A stretch of 64,000 nt of DNA from Paenibacillus nanensis (GTDB taxonomy: Bacteria > Bacillota > Bacilli > Paenibacillales > Paenibacillaceae), in contig NZ_QXQA01000006.1 of assembly GCF_003583765.1 (NCBI RefSeq), positions 124,001 through 188,000 of the forward strand, in the 5' to 3' direction. A model generated the notes under the pieces. The model was given only the letters and a program-made list of their open reading frames with translations. It had not been told where the DNA came from and ran no database searches. This document shows positions 34,656 through 43,168 of this stretch, in pieces. The number at the start of each line of letters is the position of its first letter. The first letter of the stretch is position 1. The position numbers and the translations under genes are program-made.

Positions 34656-35846
34656 TTAATTAATGCGCCGTTTAGGCAATATGGAGGATTCGCGTTCTGA
34701 AGCACCCGCCAGCGTGTCGCATTGCGTCAGAAGCTTGTCAAATATATCCTCCCATGAGCGGCTTCTTCCATAGAGGTGAGCATTCCTGCCCATGCAAGCC
34801 CTCGTTTCCGGCTCACGGTACAGCAGCTCCAAGGCCGCCGCGAACGCTTCGGAGTCGCCGGGAGCTCTTAACAGACCCGTTACTCCGTCCTGAATCGTAT
34901 CCCGAACGCCGCCGGCATCGGCGCCGATAACAGGCGTTCCGCAGGCCATCGCTTCCAAGACGACATTCCCGAACGTTTCTGTCGGGGAAGGGAACAGCAT
35001 AACATCCGCCGCCGCATACCATTTCTGCAGCTCGCCGGCTTCCGTGAAACCAATGAATCTGGCGTTTACTCCTTCCTCTGAACATTTCTGCTTAAGAAGC
35101 TCTGACGACGGCCCGTCACCCGCGATGACAAAAACGGACTCCTGACAAACCGAACGCTGAAAACGGGCAAACGCCTCGATCGCCGTTTCAACATCCTTTT
35201 CCGGCGCCAGCCTGCCTGCGTACAGAACGAGATACGATGTCTTAGCGATATCCGCTTTGCAAAGCAACGCCTCACGATCCGCCAAAGGATGAAAGACGCT
35301 TGTATCTACGCCTCTGCTCCAAATTGTAAGCCGTTTAGCATCCCAGCCTCTCTCCGCCAAATTCGACAACGTGCTGGCCGAAGGAACAAAGACCGCCTTG
35401 CAATCGCGATGAAACCAATCCATATATCTCCATAACAGCTTTTCCATCCATTGCAGATTGTAAAACGATAAATATTGGTCAAAGTTGGTGTGATAAGAAG
35501 CAATAAGCGGAATGCCGTATTTGCGCGCGAAGCGGAGGCCGCAAAGACCGAGGTTAAAAGGGGTCGCAACGTGGATAAGATCAGGCCGGAATTCCGTAAT
35601 GGCCCTGCGGATATGGGCCGGATTCGGAAAGGCAAGACGGCATTCCGGGTAAAGAAAAAACGGGAAGCTGACGAATCTTTCGACAGAGTTCGGCGTCGAC
35701 TGCCGCCCCGCCCGCGATGAAGGCTCCGGCGCAAATACTTTGCAGGCGACGCCGCGCCGCTCCAAATAGCTGGTCCAGCGCTGCAGCGTTCGCGCTACGC
35801 CGTTCACGTCGGGAACGTACGTATCGGTAAATATCGCCACTCTCAT
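34656..35846 (-). CDS. Glycosyltransferase family 4 (MgtA/diglucosyl or mannosyl transferase-like)
   Basis: 396 aa from ATG 35846 with GGAGGCG 8 nt upstream. The N-terminus MRVAIFTDTYVPDVNGVART is typical of the GDP-mannose/UDP-sugar GT4 group acting on lipid acceptors. YAGRLAPEKDVETAIEAF and the nucleotide-sugar-binding motif PSPTETFGNVVLEAMACGTP follow in the C-terminal GT-B lobe. It probably glycosylates a membrane lipid or cell-wall precursor; donor and acceptor cannot be told. Neighbouring GT2 and PAP2 genes also point to envelope glycans. Confidence 0.9.
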   Translation of the reverse strand: MRVAIFTDTYVPDVNGVARTLQRWTSYLERRGVACKVFAPEPSSRAGRQSTPNSVERFVSFPFFLYPECRLAFPNPAHIRRAITEFRPDLIHVATPFNLGLCGLRFARKYGIPLIASYHTNFDQYLSFYNLQWMEKLLWRYMDWFHRDCKAVFVPSASTLSNLAERGWDAKRLTIWSRGVDTSVFHPLADREALLCKADIAKTSYLVLYAGRLAPEKDVETAIEAFARFQRSVCQESVFVIAGDGPSSELLKQKCSEEGVNARFIGFTEAGELQKWYAAADVMLFPSPTETFGNVVLEAMACGTPVIGADAGGVRDTIQDGVTGLLRAPGDSEAFAAALELLYREPETRACMGRNAHLYGRSRSWEDIFDKLLTQCDTLAGASERESSILPKRRIN

Positions 35847-36066
35847 ATGAATCGCCTCCGGATTCGACTGCGCGGCTGCCGGCGCGACACGCGCGGTCGT
35901 GTTTTCTCCATTGTAAGAGGCGTATGTTTTCTCCAAATTATCCGGTTATGAATGAATCGTTAATATGAATTTATTATTCGGATAACGTTCAGACAATATT
36001 TGACGACTACAATGAAATCAGAAGATCCTAGACGCTGACAACGATGGATGGAAAGGGTGAACGGTC

Positions 36067-36636
36067 ATGGATAAAATGATTGGATGGATGAGAACGAGGG
36101 AACAAAAAATGCTGATATGGGCGAACCGGAGAACTTCTCTCGGATGGCTCTCTGTCACATTAGACAAGTGGCTGAGCACCGTAACGCATATGGGCGGAGC
36201 CACCTTCACGCTTGTCTCCGCCCTGCTGCTTGCGCTTCTGGCGCCGTCCCCATGGCATACGGCGGGCTGGCAATGTCTTACGGCCGTTGCTGTCAGCCAT
36301 ATTCCGGTTGCGATCGTGAAACGGAAGCTGAAGCGCCTCCGTCCCTATCAAGCGCTGCCGGAAGTCAATACTTGTCCAAAGCCGCTCCAAGACTCTTCTT
36401 TCCCGTCCGGGCACACGACGGCCATATTTTCATGGATCGTTCCTCTTCTGCTGGCAGGCGGACCCCACACGGTCGTCATTGCGCCTGCGGCATTCGTTAT
36501 CGCGATTTCCGTAGCGTGGTCCAGAATGTATTTGGGTCTGCATTACCCTTCGGATGTTGCGGCCGGAGCCGTGATCGGGACGGTTACAGCCTATGCGGTG
36601 CACGCCTTCTGGTTGAATCCGGCTTCCTTCGTCTAA
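36067..36636 (+). CDS. PAP2-family membrane phosphatase
   Basis: 189 aa, four to five membrane helices. The three phosphatase motifs are intact: KRKLKRLRPYQ, FPSGHTTA and SRMYLGLHYPSD. The family includes undecaprenyl-pyrophosphate phosphatase (BcrC), phosphatidylglycerophosphatase and lipid phosphate phosphatases; the specific substrate is not clear. It lies between two glycosyltransferase genes and trmB, consistent with lipid carrier recycling. The 3' end overlaps the convergent trmB stop by 4 nt. Confidence 0.93.
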   Translation: MDKMIGWMRTREQKMLIWANRRTSLGWLSVTLDKWLSTVTHMGGATFTLVSALLLALLAPSPWHTAGWQCLTAVAVSHIPVAIVKRKLKRLRPYQALPEVNTCPKPLQDSSFPSGHTTAIFSWIVPLLLAGGPHTVVIAPAAFVIAISVAWSRMYLGLHYPSDVAAGAVIGTVTAYAVHAFWLNPASFV

Positions 36637-37385
36637 TCTTCTTGGTCGTCGCCGTCTTGTGCCGCGGCTTGCTCGTCCCGCCGGTTGTTTAGCTTCTGCT
36701 CGCGATGCTTGCGAAGCGCCTCCTCGCCAATTACCACTTCCACCCGGTGGATCGGCTGCCCCTTCTCATAAAATTTGGTCTCGTATTCGGTAAAGACCAA
36801 ATCCTCGCGAGGCCCGTCCTTATGAAGGTTAAGCGAAATATTGCGCATAACCAGCTCCATATCCGCGAAGCTGTTCAGCGAAAACTCGAAGAGCGACACG
36901 GAATCCGTTTTAAAATGGATTTCGCCGTTCTCATTAAGAATCTCCTTATATTTGGCGACGAAACGCTCGTGGGTAAGTCTCCTGCGGGCGTGCTTGCTCT
37001 TCGGCCACGGGTCGCTGAAGTTCAAATAGATGCGCTCCAGCTCGCCTGGCGCAAACATCGTCTCAATCCCTTCGATATTCGCGCGCAGCAGCGCCAAATT
37101 GGGCGGATGGGGAACCTCCTTCTCCTCCCATGCCAGCCTTGCCTTCTCGCTGGCGCGCCTCAGCAGCTCGTCATACATATCGACGCCGATGAAATTAATG
37201 TGCGGATTGCGCACGCTCATCTGGCTGATGAATTGGCCTTTGCCCATCCCGAGCTCAACATAAATGGGGTTATCGTTGCCGAAAAATTGTTTCCATTTGC
37301 CGCGGTGCGGAGCCGCATCCAGCACGACTAGCTCCGGCTGGCTCTCCAAGCTTTCCCGTATCCCTTTTCTGCCTCTTAAACGCAT
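36633..37385 (-). CDS. trmB: tRNA (guanine-N7)-methyltransferase
   Basis: 250 aa, SAM-dependent; makes m7G46 in tRNA. The start is at ATG 37385 (MRLRGRKGIRESLE) with GAAGGAG 10 nt upstream; a TTG at 37403 sits inside that site. It shows the SAM motif IYVELGMGKGQFISQM, then INFIGVDMYDELLRRA, and the catalytic-region motif LNFSDPWPKSKHARRRL. A C-terminal tail of about 30 charged residues extends past the usual 210-220 aa. It overlaps the convergent PAP2 stop by 4 nt. Confidence 0.96.
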   Translation of the reverse strand: MRLRGRKGIRESLESQPELVVLDAAPHRGKWKQFFGNDNPIYVELGMGKGQFISQMSVRNPHINFIGVDMYDELLRRASEKARLAWEEKEVPHPPNLALLRANIEGIETMFAPGELERIYLNFSDPWPKSKHARRRLTHERFVAKYKEILNENGEIHFKTDSVSLFEFSLNSFADMELVMRNISLNLHKDGPREDLVFTEYETKFYEKGQPIHRVEVVIGEEALRKHREQKLNNRRDEQAAAQDGDDQED

Positions 37386-37507
37386 ACGTAATTTCTCCTT
37401 CAATAAACAATCGCATGATAGTAATCAGTCCTTATTGTGCCCAACTGCGCTCTCCTTGTAAAGCCTTTTTCCCGCCGTTGTCGTTCCCGGCCCTCATAAC
37501 AACAAAA

Positions 37508-37553
37508 ACGGGGCATTCTCGAAGACCGTATAGATCTTCCGAAGACGCCCCGT
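37508..37553 (-). terminator. Terminator of the 68-aa gene
   Basis: ACGGGGC/GCCCCGT arms with an inner GAAGA/TCTTC stem. TTTTTG follows on the minus strand, 25 nt after the stop at 37578. Confidence 0.85.
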
Positions 37554-37577
37554 CAGGATGCTCATGTATTCGATTTG

Positions 37578-37784
37578 TCAGCTCAGAAACTGATAAGAAA
37601 TCGACGCATTTTGTTTACCCTCTTGCTCCCACGTCTCCGCCAGCACCGAATTGAGCTTCTTGCGCGCGGATACTTTGACATCATGGTTGGCGTGAAACTG
37701 GATGCCTGACAAAGCCATCAGTTCCTTCACCGTTAATTCAACGGTTACTTTCTCATCGCCGTTCGGGATTTTGGTTAAATTCAT
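37578..37784 (-). CDS. Small conserved-looking protein of unknown function (68 aa)
   Basis: The gene has a GAGGTGA ribosome binding site and its own terminator. The protein is soluble: a short beta-rich start (EKVTVELTVKELMALSG) is followed by a basic helix (VSARKKLNSVLAETW). I do not recognise a family. It is flanked by trmB and mnmL without an obvious link. The 283-nt gap upstream (37785-38067) is AT-rich and shows no structure I can name. Confidence 0.7.
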   Translation of the reverse strand: MNLTKIPNGDEKVTVELTVKELMALSGIQFHANHDVKVSARKKLNSVLAETWEQEGKQNASISYQFLS

Positions 37785-38067
37785 CTCACATCACCTCATC
37801 GGATTATGGTTGAAATTTTCCAATTATAACGACTTTTCATGTGTGCGTTTACATTTTGGCTATGTCAGGTTTTTTCATTGATTTGTCGCACTTTTAATAT
37901 AACACACCATGTTAGGTTTTTCAAGCCCAATCTGCAGTTTTACGCAGTTCTATTTCCAGTTTTCCCTGAATCCGAACGTTCATACCAAGACACCCGGACA
38001 AAGCATGGCTTTTCGATAATTTTTCCGATACAATGAAGGTTGAATGCTCGGAAAGAAGGGGAAATTC

Positions 38068-39030
38068 ATGATTTATACGAACATCTCGCAAGAGTTCCCG
38101 CTGCACTGGGGCGATAAACGATTCCATACTTGGAACTATGAAATGCGAGAGCAGTTCGGAGGCAAAGTGTTCAAGGTCATGCTTGACGCCGGATTTACAT
38201 GCCCCAATCGCGACGGCACGATCGCGAAGGGCGGCTGCACCTTTTGCAGCGCGCGCGGTTCAGGCGATTTTGCCGGAAGCCGCCGCGACGACCTCGTGAC
38301 ACAATTTAATACGATCCGGGACCGGCAGCATCAGAAGTGGCCGGATGCGCGTTATATCGGTTATTTCCAAGCGTATACCAACACGTACGCACCGGTGGAG
38401 GAGCTGCGCGACTATTACGAGGTGATTCTGCGGCAGCCCGGCGTGGTCGGCTTATCGATCGCGACGCGTCCCGACTGTCTGCCGGATGACGTTGTCGATT
38501 ATTTGGCCGAATTGAACGAACGCACTTATTTATGGGTGGAGATGGGGCTGCAAACGGTCCATGAGTCGACCTCCGAGCTCATCAACCGCGCCCACGATAC
38601 AGCCTGCTACCTCGATGCGGTGAGAAGACTTCGCGAACGGGGCATCCGCGTATGCGCCCATATCATTTACGGTCTCCCGCAGGAGACCCGCGAAATGATG
38701 ATGGAAACCTGCCGCCAGGTCGCTCGGATGGACGTGCAGGGCATCAAGATTCATCTCCTTCATTTAATGCGCAAAACCCCAATGGTTAAGCAATATGAAG
38801 CTGGCCTTCTGCAATTTCTGGAGAAGGATGAATACATCCGGCTGATCGTAGACTCCTTGGAAATTCTCCCCCCGGAGATGATCGTTCACCGGCTGACCGG
38901 CGACGCGCCGCGCGATCTGCTGATCGGTCCGATGTGGAGCATGAGGAAATGGGAAGTGCTGAACGGAATCGACCAAGAGCTGCGACGGCGGGATACATGG
39001 CAGGGCAAGCTTTGGAAACCGGAGGTGTAA
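38068..39030 (+). CDS. mnmL: Radical SAM protein MnmL (YtqA family, TIGR01212)
   Basis: 320 aa from ATG 38068 with GAAGGGG upstream. The cluster motif has the family's long spacing, C45-x11-C57-x2-C60 (CPNRDGTIAKGGCTFC). Further motifs are TYLWVEMGLQTVHESTSELI and HIIYGLPQETREMM. In B. subtilis the YtqA/YtqB pair acts on the wobble uridine of tRNA: YtqA (MnmL) helps convert the carboxymethylaminomethyl group and YtqB (MnmM) methylates the aminomethyl product. The gene is followed after 3 nt by the YtqB homologue, the same pairing. Confidence 0.9.
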   Translation: MIYTNISQEFPLHWGDKRFHTWNYEMREQFGGKVFKVMLDAGFTCPNRDGTIAKGGCTFCSARGSGDFAGSRRDDLVTQFNTIRDRQHQKWPDARYIGYFQAYTNTYAPVEELRDYYEVILRQPGVVGLSIATRPDCLPDDVVDYLAELNERTYLWVEMGLQTVHESTSELINRAHDTACYLDAVRRLRERGIRVCAHIIYGLPQETREMMMETCRQVARMDVQGIKIHLLHLMRKTPMVKQYEAGLLQFLEKDEYIRLIVDSLEILPPEMIVHRLTGDAPRDLLIGPMWSMRKWEVLNGIDQELRRRDTWQGKLWKPEV

Positions 39031-39033
39031 GGC

Positions 39034-39612
39034 ATGGGATTTTTATCTGTGCTTAGCATGGCGCACAAATGGATCGAGGAGCGCGCCGGCAGCGGCGATA
39101 TCGTTGTCGATGCGACTGCGGGCGGCGGCGTCGATACGCTGGCCCTCGCCAAGCTGGTCGGTCCGAAAGGCGTCGTCTACGCATTCGACATCCAACAGGA
39201 GGCGCTCGACCGTACGCATGACAGGCTTGCCGCGGCCGGGGCGCACCGGCAAGTGCAGCTGCATCTGATGGATCACGCCGGCATGACCGAGGCGATATCC
39301 CCTGCTCACAGGGGACAAATTTCAGCGATCATGTTTAATCTCGGGTTTCTTCCCGGCGGCGACCCTGCCGTCATCACGCAGCCTGCCTCCACGATCGGAG
39401 CGCTTCAAGCCGCGATGACGTTGCTTCGGCCAGGCGGAATCATTACCTGCGTTCTTTACCCCGGCCATCCAGGCGGGGACACGGAAGCGGCCGCAGTCGA
39501 AGCATGGGCAGCCGCCCTTCCCCAATCGGAGGGGCAGGCGGTTCTGTACAGGCAGCCGCAGCGCAGCGCGGCCCCTTACCTCATCGCGGTCGAGCGGCGC
39601 AAATCGTCTTAA
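39034..39612 (+). CDS. mnmM: tRNA 5-aminomethyl-2-thiouridine methyltransferase (YtqB/MnmM family)
   Basis: 192 aa, class I SAM methyltransferase. VVDATAGGGVDTLALAKLVG is the SAM-binding loop; VYAFDIQQEAL and IMFNLGFLPGGDP (NLGxLPG) are family signatures. B. subtilis YtqB was shown to make mnm5s2U in tRNA; assignment here is by homology and by its place directly after mnmL. Gene start ATG 39034 with GGAGGTG inside the mnmL stop region, so the two are translationally linked. Confidence 0.9.
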   Translation: MGFLSVLSMAHKWIEERAGSGDIVVDATAGGGVDTLALAKLVGPKGVVYAFDIQQEALDRTHDRLAAAGAHRQVQLHLMDHAGMTEAISPAHRGQISAIMFNLGFLPGGDPAVITQPASTIGALQAAMTLLRPGGIITCVLYPGHPGGDTEAAAVEAWAAALPQSEGQAVLYRQPQRSAAPYLIAVERRKSS

Positions 39613-39636
39613 CTACAGAAAAGGAGATTGAATAAC

Positions 39637-40035
39637 ATGGCAGTGAAAAAATTAGAGCATTTAGGCATTATGGTTCGCGATATCGAAGCGTCCATCGCCT
39701 TTTACACATCTGTCCTTGGGCTTGAGCACAAGTATACGATGACGCACACAAACGGCGTTATTCAGCTGGCGTTCCTGGCCTTCCCTGGTCATGACGAGAC
39801 GGAGCTTGAGCTCATTCAAGGCTATAATGCGGATTTGCCTGCGGAAGGCAAGGTTCATCACGCCGCATTTACGGTCGATGATATCGAGGCTGAATTCGAG
39901 CGCATGAAGAGTCTGCCGCAAGTGCAGCTGCGCGACGACGAAATAACGACGCTTCCGAACGGAGCTCGCTACTTTTTCTTCTACGGGCCGGACGGCGAGC
40001 TGCTGGAGCTGTTCCAGCCGGGCGCGGCCGTATAA
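39637..40035 (+). CDS. VOC-family (glyoxalase-like) protein
   Basis: 132 aa from ATG 39637 with AAGGAG 10 nt upstream; TTG 39628 in the same frame is less likely. Two beta-alpha-beta-beta-beta modules are visible: LEHLGIMVRDIEASIAFYTS at the start, and VHHAAFTVDDIEAEFERM with YFFFYGPDGELLELFQP at the end. Metal ligand positions (H near residue 8, E in ETELELI, H in VHHAAF, E in LLELF) fit a glyoxalase I-type site. It may be a lactoylglutathione lyase-like enzyme or other VOC member; substrate unproved. It lies 24 nt after mnmM. Confidence 0.88.
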   Translation: MAVKKLEHLGIMVRDIEASIAFYTSVLGLEHKYTMTHTNGVIQLAFLAFPGHDETELELIQGYNADLPAEGKVHHAAFTVDDIEAEFERMKSLPQVQLRDDEITTLPNGARYFFFYGPDGELLELFQPGAAV

Positions 40036-40069
40036 AATCAAATGCTTTTATACTTAGGAGGCGTACATA

Positions 40070-41050
40070 TTGGTTAAGCCATATCCGCTCAAATTCAAAG
40101 CTGAAATGAAAGAAAGAGTATGGGGCGGCCGAGCGTTGGAGCAATTCGGCCTTGAGCTGCCGGAAGGCGCGATCGGCGAAGGCTGGATGATCGGCGATCA
40201 CCCGAATGGCGTTACCGCGGTCGTAAACGGACCGCTCGCAGGAAAGGGGCTCGACGAGGTCCGTGAGACGCTGGGACGAGAATGGTTCGGCACAAACGGC
40301 TTTTCGTCGAAAAACGGCCGCTTTCCGCTGCTGATCAAGCTGCTCGATTGCAATGACGACTTATCTGTGCAGGTGCATCCTACCGATTCGTATGAAGGAC
40401 TGCCGGAGGGCGAGCTGGGCAAAACGGAAATGTGGTATATTCTTGACGCTAAGCCAGGCGCGACGATCATTTACGGCTTGAAGGAAAATATCGACCGCAA
40501 GGCAATGGAAGAAGCCATCGCGGAAGGCCGGATTATGGATACGCTGCAAGTTGTTCCGGTAGAGGCGGGCGATGCCTTTTATATCCCGGCCGGTACCGTG
40601 CACGCGTTATGCTCCGGCGTACTCGTTGCCGAAATTCAGCAAAACTCCGATACAACCTACCGGCTCTACGATTATAACCGCCCCGGATTAGACGGAAAGC
40701 TGCGGGAGCTCCACATCGAGGATTCGTTAAACGTTATCGCTTACGAGGGAGCCGGCGCGAACCGGATGAAGACGGATGCCGTCTCTCCGGGCGAATGGCT
40801 CACTATCGCTTCCTCCCCTTATTTCCTCGTTGAAAAAGGAATCATCGAGGAGCCGCTTGCTTTAACGACGCCAGCCTACAGCTTTGTTATTCTCGTTATT
40901 GCAGACGGCGAGGGCCGGCTGAGCTGGCAGGACGGAGAGCTGGCGGTAAAGGCAGGCGAATGCTTCCTGCTTCCTGCTACTTTAGGACACTATACGCTAT
41001 CCGGCCGTCTCACGGTTCTGCGGAGCGTTGTACCGCAATCGAACTCGTAA
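40070..41050 (+). CDS. manA: Mannose-6-phosphate isomerase, class I
   Basis: 326 aa from a TTG start with TAGGAGG 8 nt upstream. A zinc-dependent cupin isomerase interconverting mannose-6-P and fructose-6-P. Motifs: PYPLKFKAEMKERVWGGRAL, the zinc ligands in LSVQVHPTDSYE and AGTVHALCSG, and NSDTTYRLYDYNRPGLDGK. The protein is the short Bacillus-type form. It likely supplies mannose-derived precursors for envelope glycans. Last gene of the mnmL-mnmM-VOC-manA run before a terminator. Confidence 0.95.
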   Translation: MVKPYPLKFKAEMKERVWGGRALEQFGLELPEGAIGEGWMIGDHPNGVTAVVNGPLAGKGLDEVRETLGREWFGTNGFSSKNGRFPLLIKLLDCNDDLSVQVHPTDSYEGLPEGELGKTEMWYILDAKPGATIIYGLKENIDRKAMEEAIAEGRIMDTLQVVPVEAGDAFYIPAGTVHALCSGVLVAEIQQNSDTTYRLYDYNRPGLDGKLRELHIEDSLNVIAYEGAGANRMKTDAVSPGEWLTIASSPYFLVEKGIIEEPLALTTPAYSFVILVIADGEGRLSWQDGELAVKAGECFLLPATLGHYTLSGRLTVLRSVVPQSNS

Positions 41051-41171
41051 TGTCGGATTCCTCTGATCCGATCGAACAAGGAAGGAATCCGAAAACAAAG
41101 GAGAACGCTGGCGCTTCTCCGGAACATTCGTCTGCTCCGTTTTGGCAATCCTCAACTTAGTTTTAAACTAT

Positions 41172-41218
41172 AAAAAAGCTATCCGCTTATGAGCCTTACG
41201 GCTGCGGATAGCTTTTTT
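41172..41218. terminator. Bidirectional terminator between manA and the radical SAM gene
   Basis: A 15-bp stem (AAAAAAGCTATCCGC) with an inner AGCC/GGCT stem. Runs of A and T on the two sides serve both convergent genes. Confidence 0.93.
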
Positions 41219-41230
41219 AATAGGCTAATG

Positions 41231-43033
41231 TTAGTCGGCGCCTGCGCCTTCCGGCTCCAGTGCGAGCATGAACGGACGCGGCTTCGGCTTGCCGCCTCCT
41301 TGCTCCAGCGCGTACATCATGACGAGCAGCGTATGCCGCTCTTTACGGATTTCCCCGGTTCCCAAATAATGCGCCAGATCGAACGGAAGCTTCTCGATGA
41401 CCGCATGCTTGTGCAGCTCCCGTTCCTGAAGGCCCAGATCGGCAAACTCGCGGGAGACGGCCTCCGGGGATTCCGCCAGCTTCCGCATCCAGCCCGCCCA
41501 TTCGGGCTTGTCCATCGTAAACTCCCACCACGTTTTGCGCGGCTTATAGTTATGGTTCAGGAAATAATCGTATTTCATCAGACCGAGCGCCACATCATGG
41601 TCGATAGGCCGATCGGCGGCATCGACAGTCTGGAGATAGGACCACAGCCGAGCGAACAGATCCTCCAGCTGATGGCCGATCTTCTGCCAGCCGCGCTCTT
41701 CCCAATAATCCCCGAACAGTTGGAAGAAATCGAACGGCGATTGGAAGACGTTGTCGACGAGGTATAGCAGCGTATGATCCATCCGATGCGCGTTCCAATA
41801 TTTCTCAAGCACGTCCTCAACCCGCTTGATGCGCACGATATCGCCGAACGGCATCAAATCGTTGCCCAGCATCTCATAGGGGGCGCGGTCCATATAAATG
41901 TATCCCCATTTGTCCGCATCTCTCCGCAGACCTGTTCCCCGGAGCATCTTCAAAAATCCAAGCTGCAGCTCTTCGGGCCGCAGCGCGAACACATCGTTGA
42001 AGGTGCCTCTAAAGGTGTCGTAATTTTCGAGCGGCAGTCCGGCGATCAAGTCCAAATGCTGGTCAATTTTGCCCGAATCCTTCACCTTCGTTACCGTCCG
42101 CACGAGCTTGGACCAATTTTGGCGGCGCTGAACGGCCAGGTTCGTCGGATCGTTCGTCGACTGCACGCCGATTTCGAAACGGAAGATGCCGGGCGGCGCA
42201 TGCTCCGCTAAGTAATCAAGCACCTCCGGCCTCATAATATCCGCCGTAATTTCGAATTGGAAGACGCAGCCCCGATGATTCTCAATCAGGAACTGAAAAA
42301 TTTCGAGGGCGTAGTCCCGTTTAATATTAAAGGTGCGGTCGACAAACTTGATCAGCTTCGCTCCGTTATCGATCAGATACAAAATATCGGATTTGGTCCG
42401 CTCCATATCGAAGTAGCGAACGCCTACCTCAATGCTGGATAAGCAAAACTGGCAGCTGAACGGACAGCCCCTGCTCGTCTCAAAATAGACGACGCGGCTG
42501 CCGAGCTGAGGGATATCCTCCTTGAATCGGTGCGGGGAAGGCAACTCATTCAAATTAAGCTTTGGCCTTGGCGGATTAATAAGCACTTCGGTCTTGCCAT
42601 CCCGCTCCTTCCGGTATGCGATCCCGAACACCATATGGAACTTGCCGTTACCCTCGATCTCGGTCAGCAGGTGATGGAACGTCTCTTCCCCTTCTCCCAT
42701 GACGATGAAATCGACTTCAGGCAGCCGCTCCATCCAATAATCCGTATCGTAGCTCACTTCCGGTCCGCCCAGCACGATGCGCAGCTCCGGTTTAATTTTG
42801 CGAAGCATATTAATGACCGTTATCGTCTCTTCAATATTCCAAATGTAGCAGGAGAAGCCGATCACATCGGGATTTTTCGAATATAGATCGCTAGCGATGT
42901 TCATCGCGGGGTCTTTAATGGTATATTCGGCGATTTCGATATCGAATTGATGCTCGCTGTACGCCTTCAGACAGCGCAAAGCCAGCGACGTATGAATAAA
43001 CTTGGCGTTTAGAGTAGACAGAACGACTTTCAT
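41231..43033 (-). CDS. B12-binding radical SAM protein with DUF4080 C-terminus
   Basis: 600 aa. A cobalamin-binding Rossmann domain (about 1-130; VIGFSCYIWNIEETI, IVLGGPEVSYD) is followed by a radical SAM domain with ETSRGCPFSCQFCLSS (C190, C194, C197), the methylthiolase-like IKFVDRTFNI and DLIAGLPLENYDTF. A DUF4080 region spans about 420-570. Such proteins usually perform SAM-dependent methylations or rearrangements on unidentified substrates. The gene stands alone; nothing adjacent identifies a target. Confidence 0.92.
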   Translation of the reverse strand: MKVVLSTLNAKFIHTSLALRCLKAYSEHQFDIEIAEYTIKDPAMNIASDLYSKNPDVIGFSCYIWNIEETITVINMLRKIKPELRIVLGGPEVSYDTDYWMERLPEVDFIVMGEGEETFHHLLTEIEGNGKFHMVFGIAYRKERDGKTEVLINPPRPKLNLNELPSPHRFKEDIPQLGSRVVYFETSRGCPFSCQFCLSSIEVGVRYFDMERTKSDILYLIDNGAKLIKFVDRTFNIKRDYALEIFQFLIENHRGCVFQFEITADIMRPEVLDYLAEHAPPGIFRFEIGVQSTNDPTNLAVQRRQNWSKLVRTVTKVKDSGKIDQHLDLIAGLPLENYDTFRGTFNDVFALRPEELQLGFLKMLRGTGLRRDADKWGYIYMDRAPYEMLGNDLMPFGDIVRIKRVEDVLEKYWNAHRMDHTLLYLVDNVFQSPFDFFQLFGDYWEERGWQKIGHQLEDLFARLWSYLQTVDAADRPIDHDVALGLMKYDYFLNHNYKPRKTWWEFTMDKPEWAGWMRKLAESPEAVSREFADLGLQERELHKHAVIEKLPFDLAHYLGTGEIRKERHTLLVMMYALEQGGGKPKPRPFMLALEPEGAGAD

Positions 43034-43121
43034 AACGGAAACTTCCCTCTCTTACTTGACGAATCGCCTATCGGCGTTATGCATCCATCTATTGTACCGA
43101 ACTTCGGCTTAAAAAAGAAGA

Positions 43122-43158
43122 GGCGCCGATTGCCGCAGCTATGCGGCTCTCGAGCGCC
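43122..43158 (-). terminator. Probable terminator of the secreted protease gene
   Basis: GGCGC/GCGCC arms enclose a GCCGCA/TGCGGC stem. TCTTCTTTTTT follows on the minus strand just past the protease stop at 43169. Confidence 0.7.
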
Positions 43159-43168
43159 AATCGGATTT

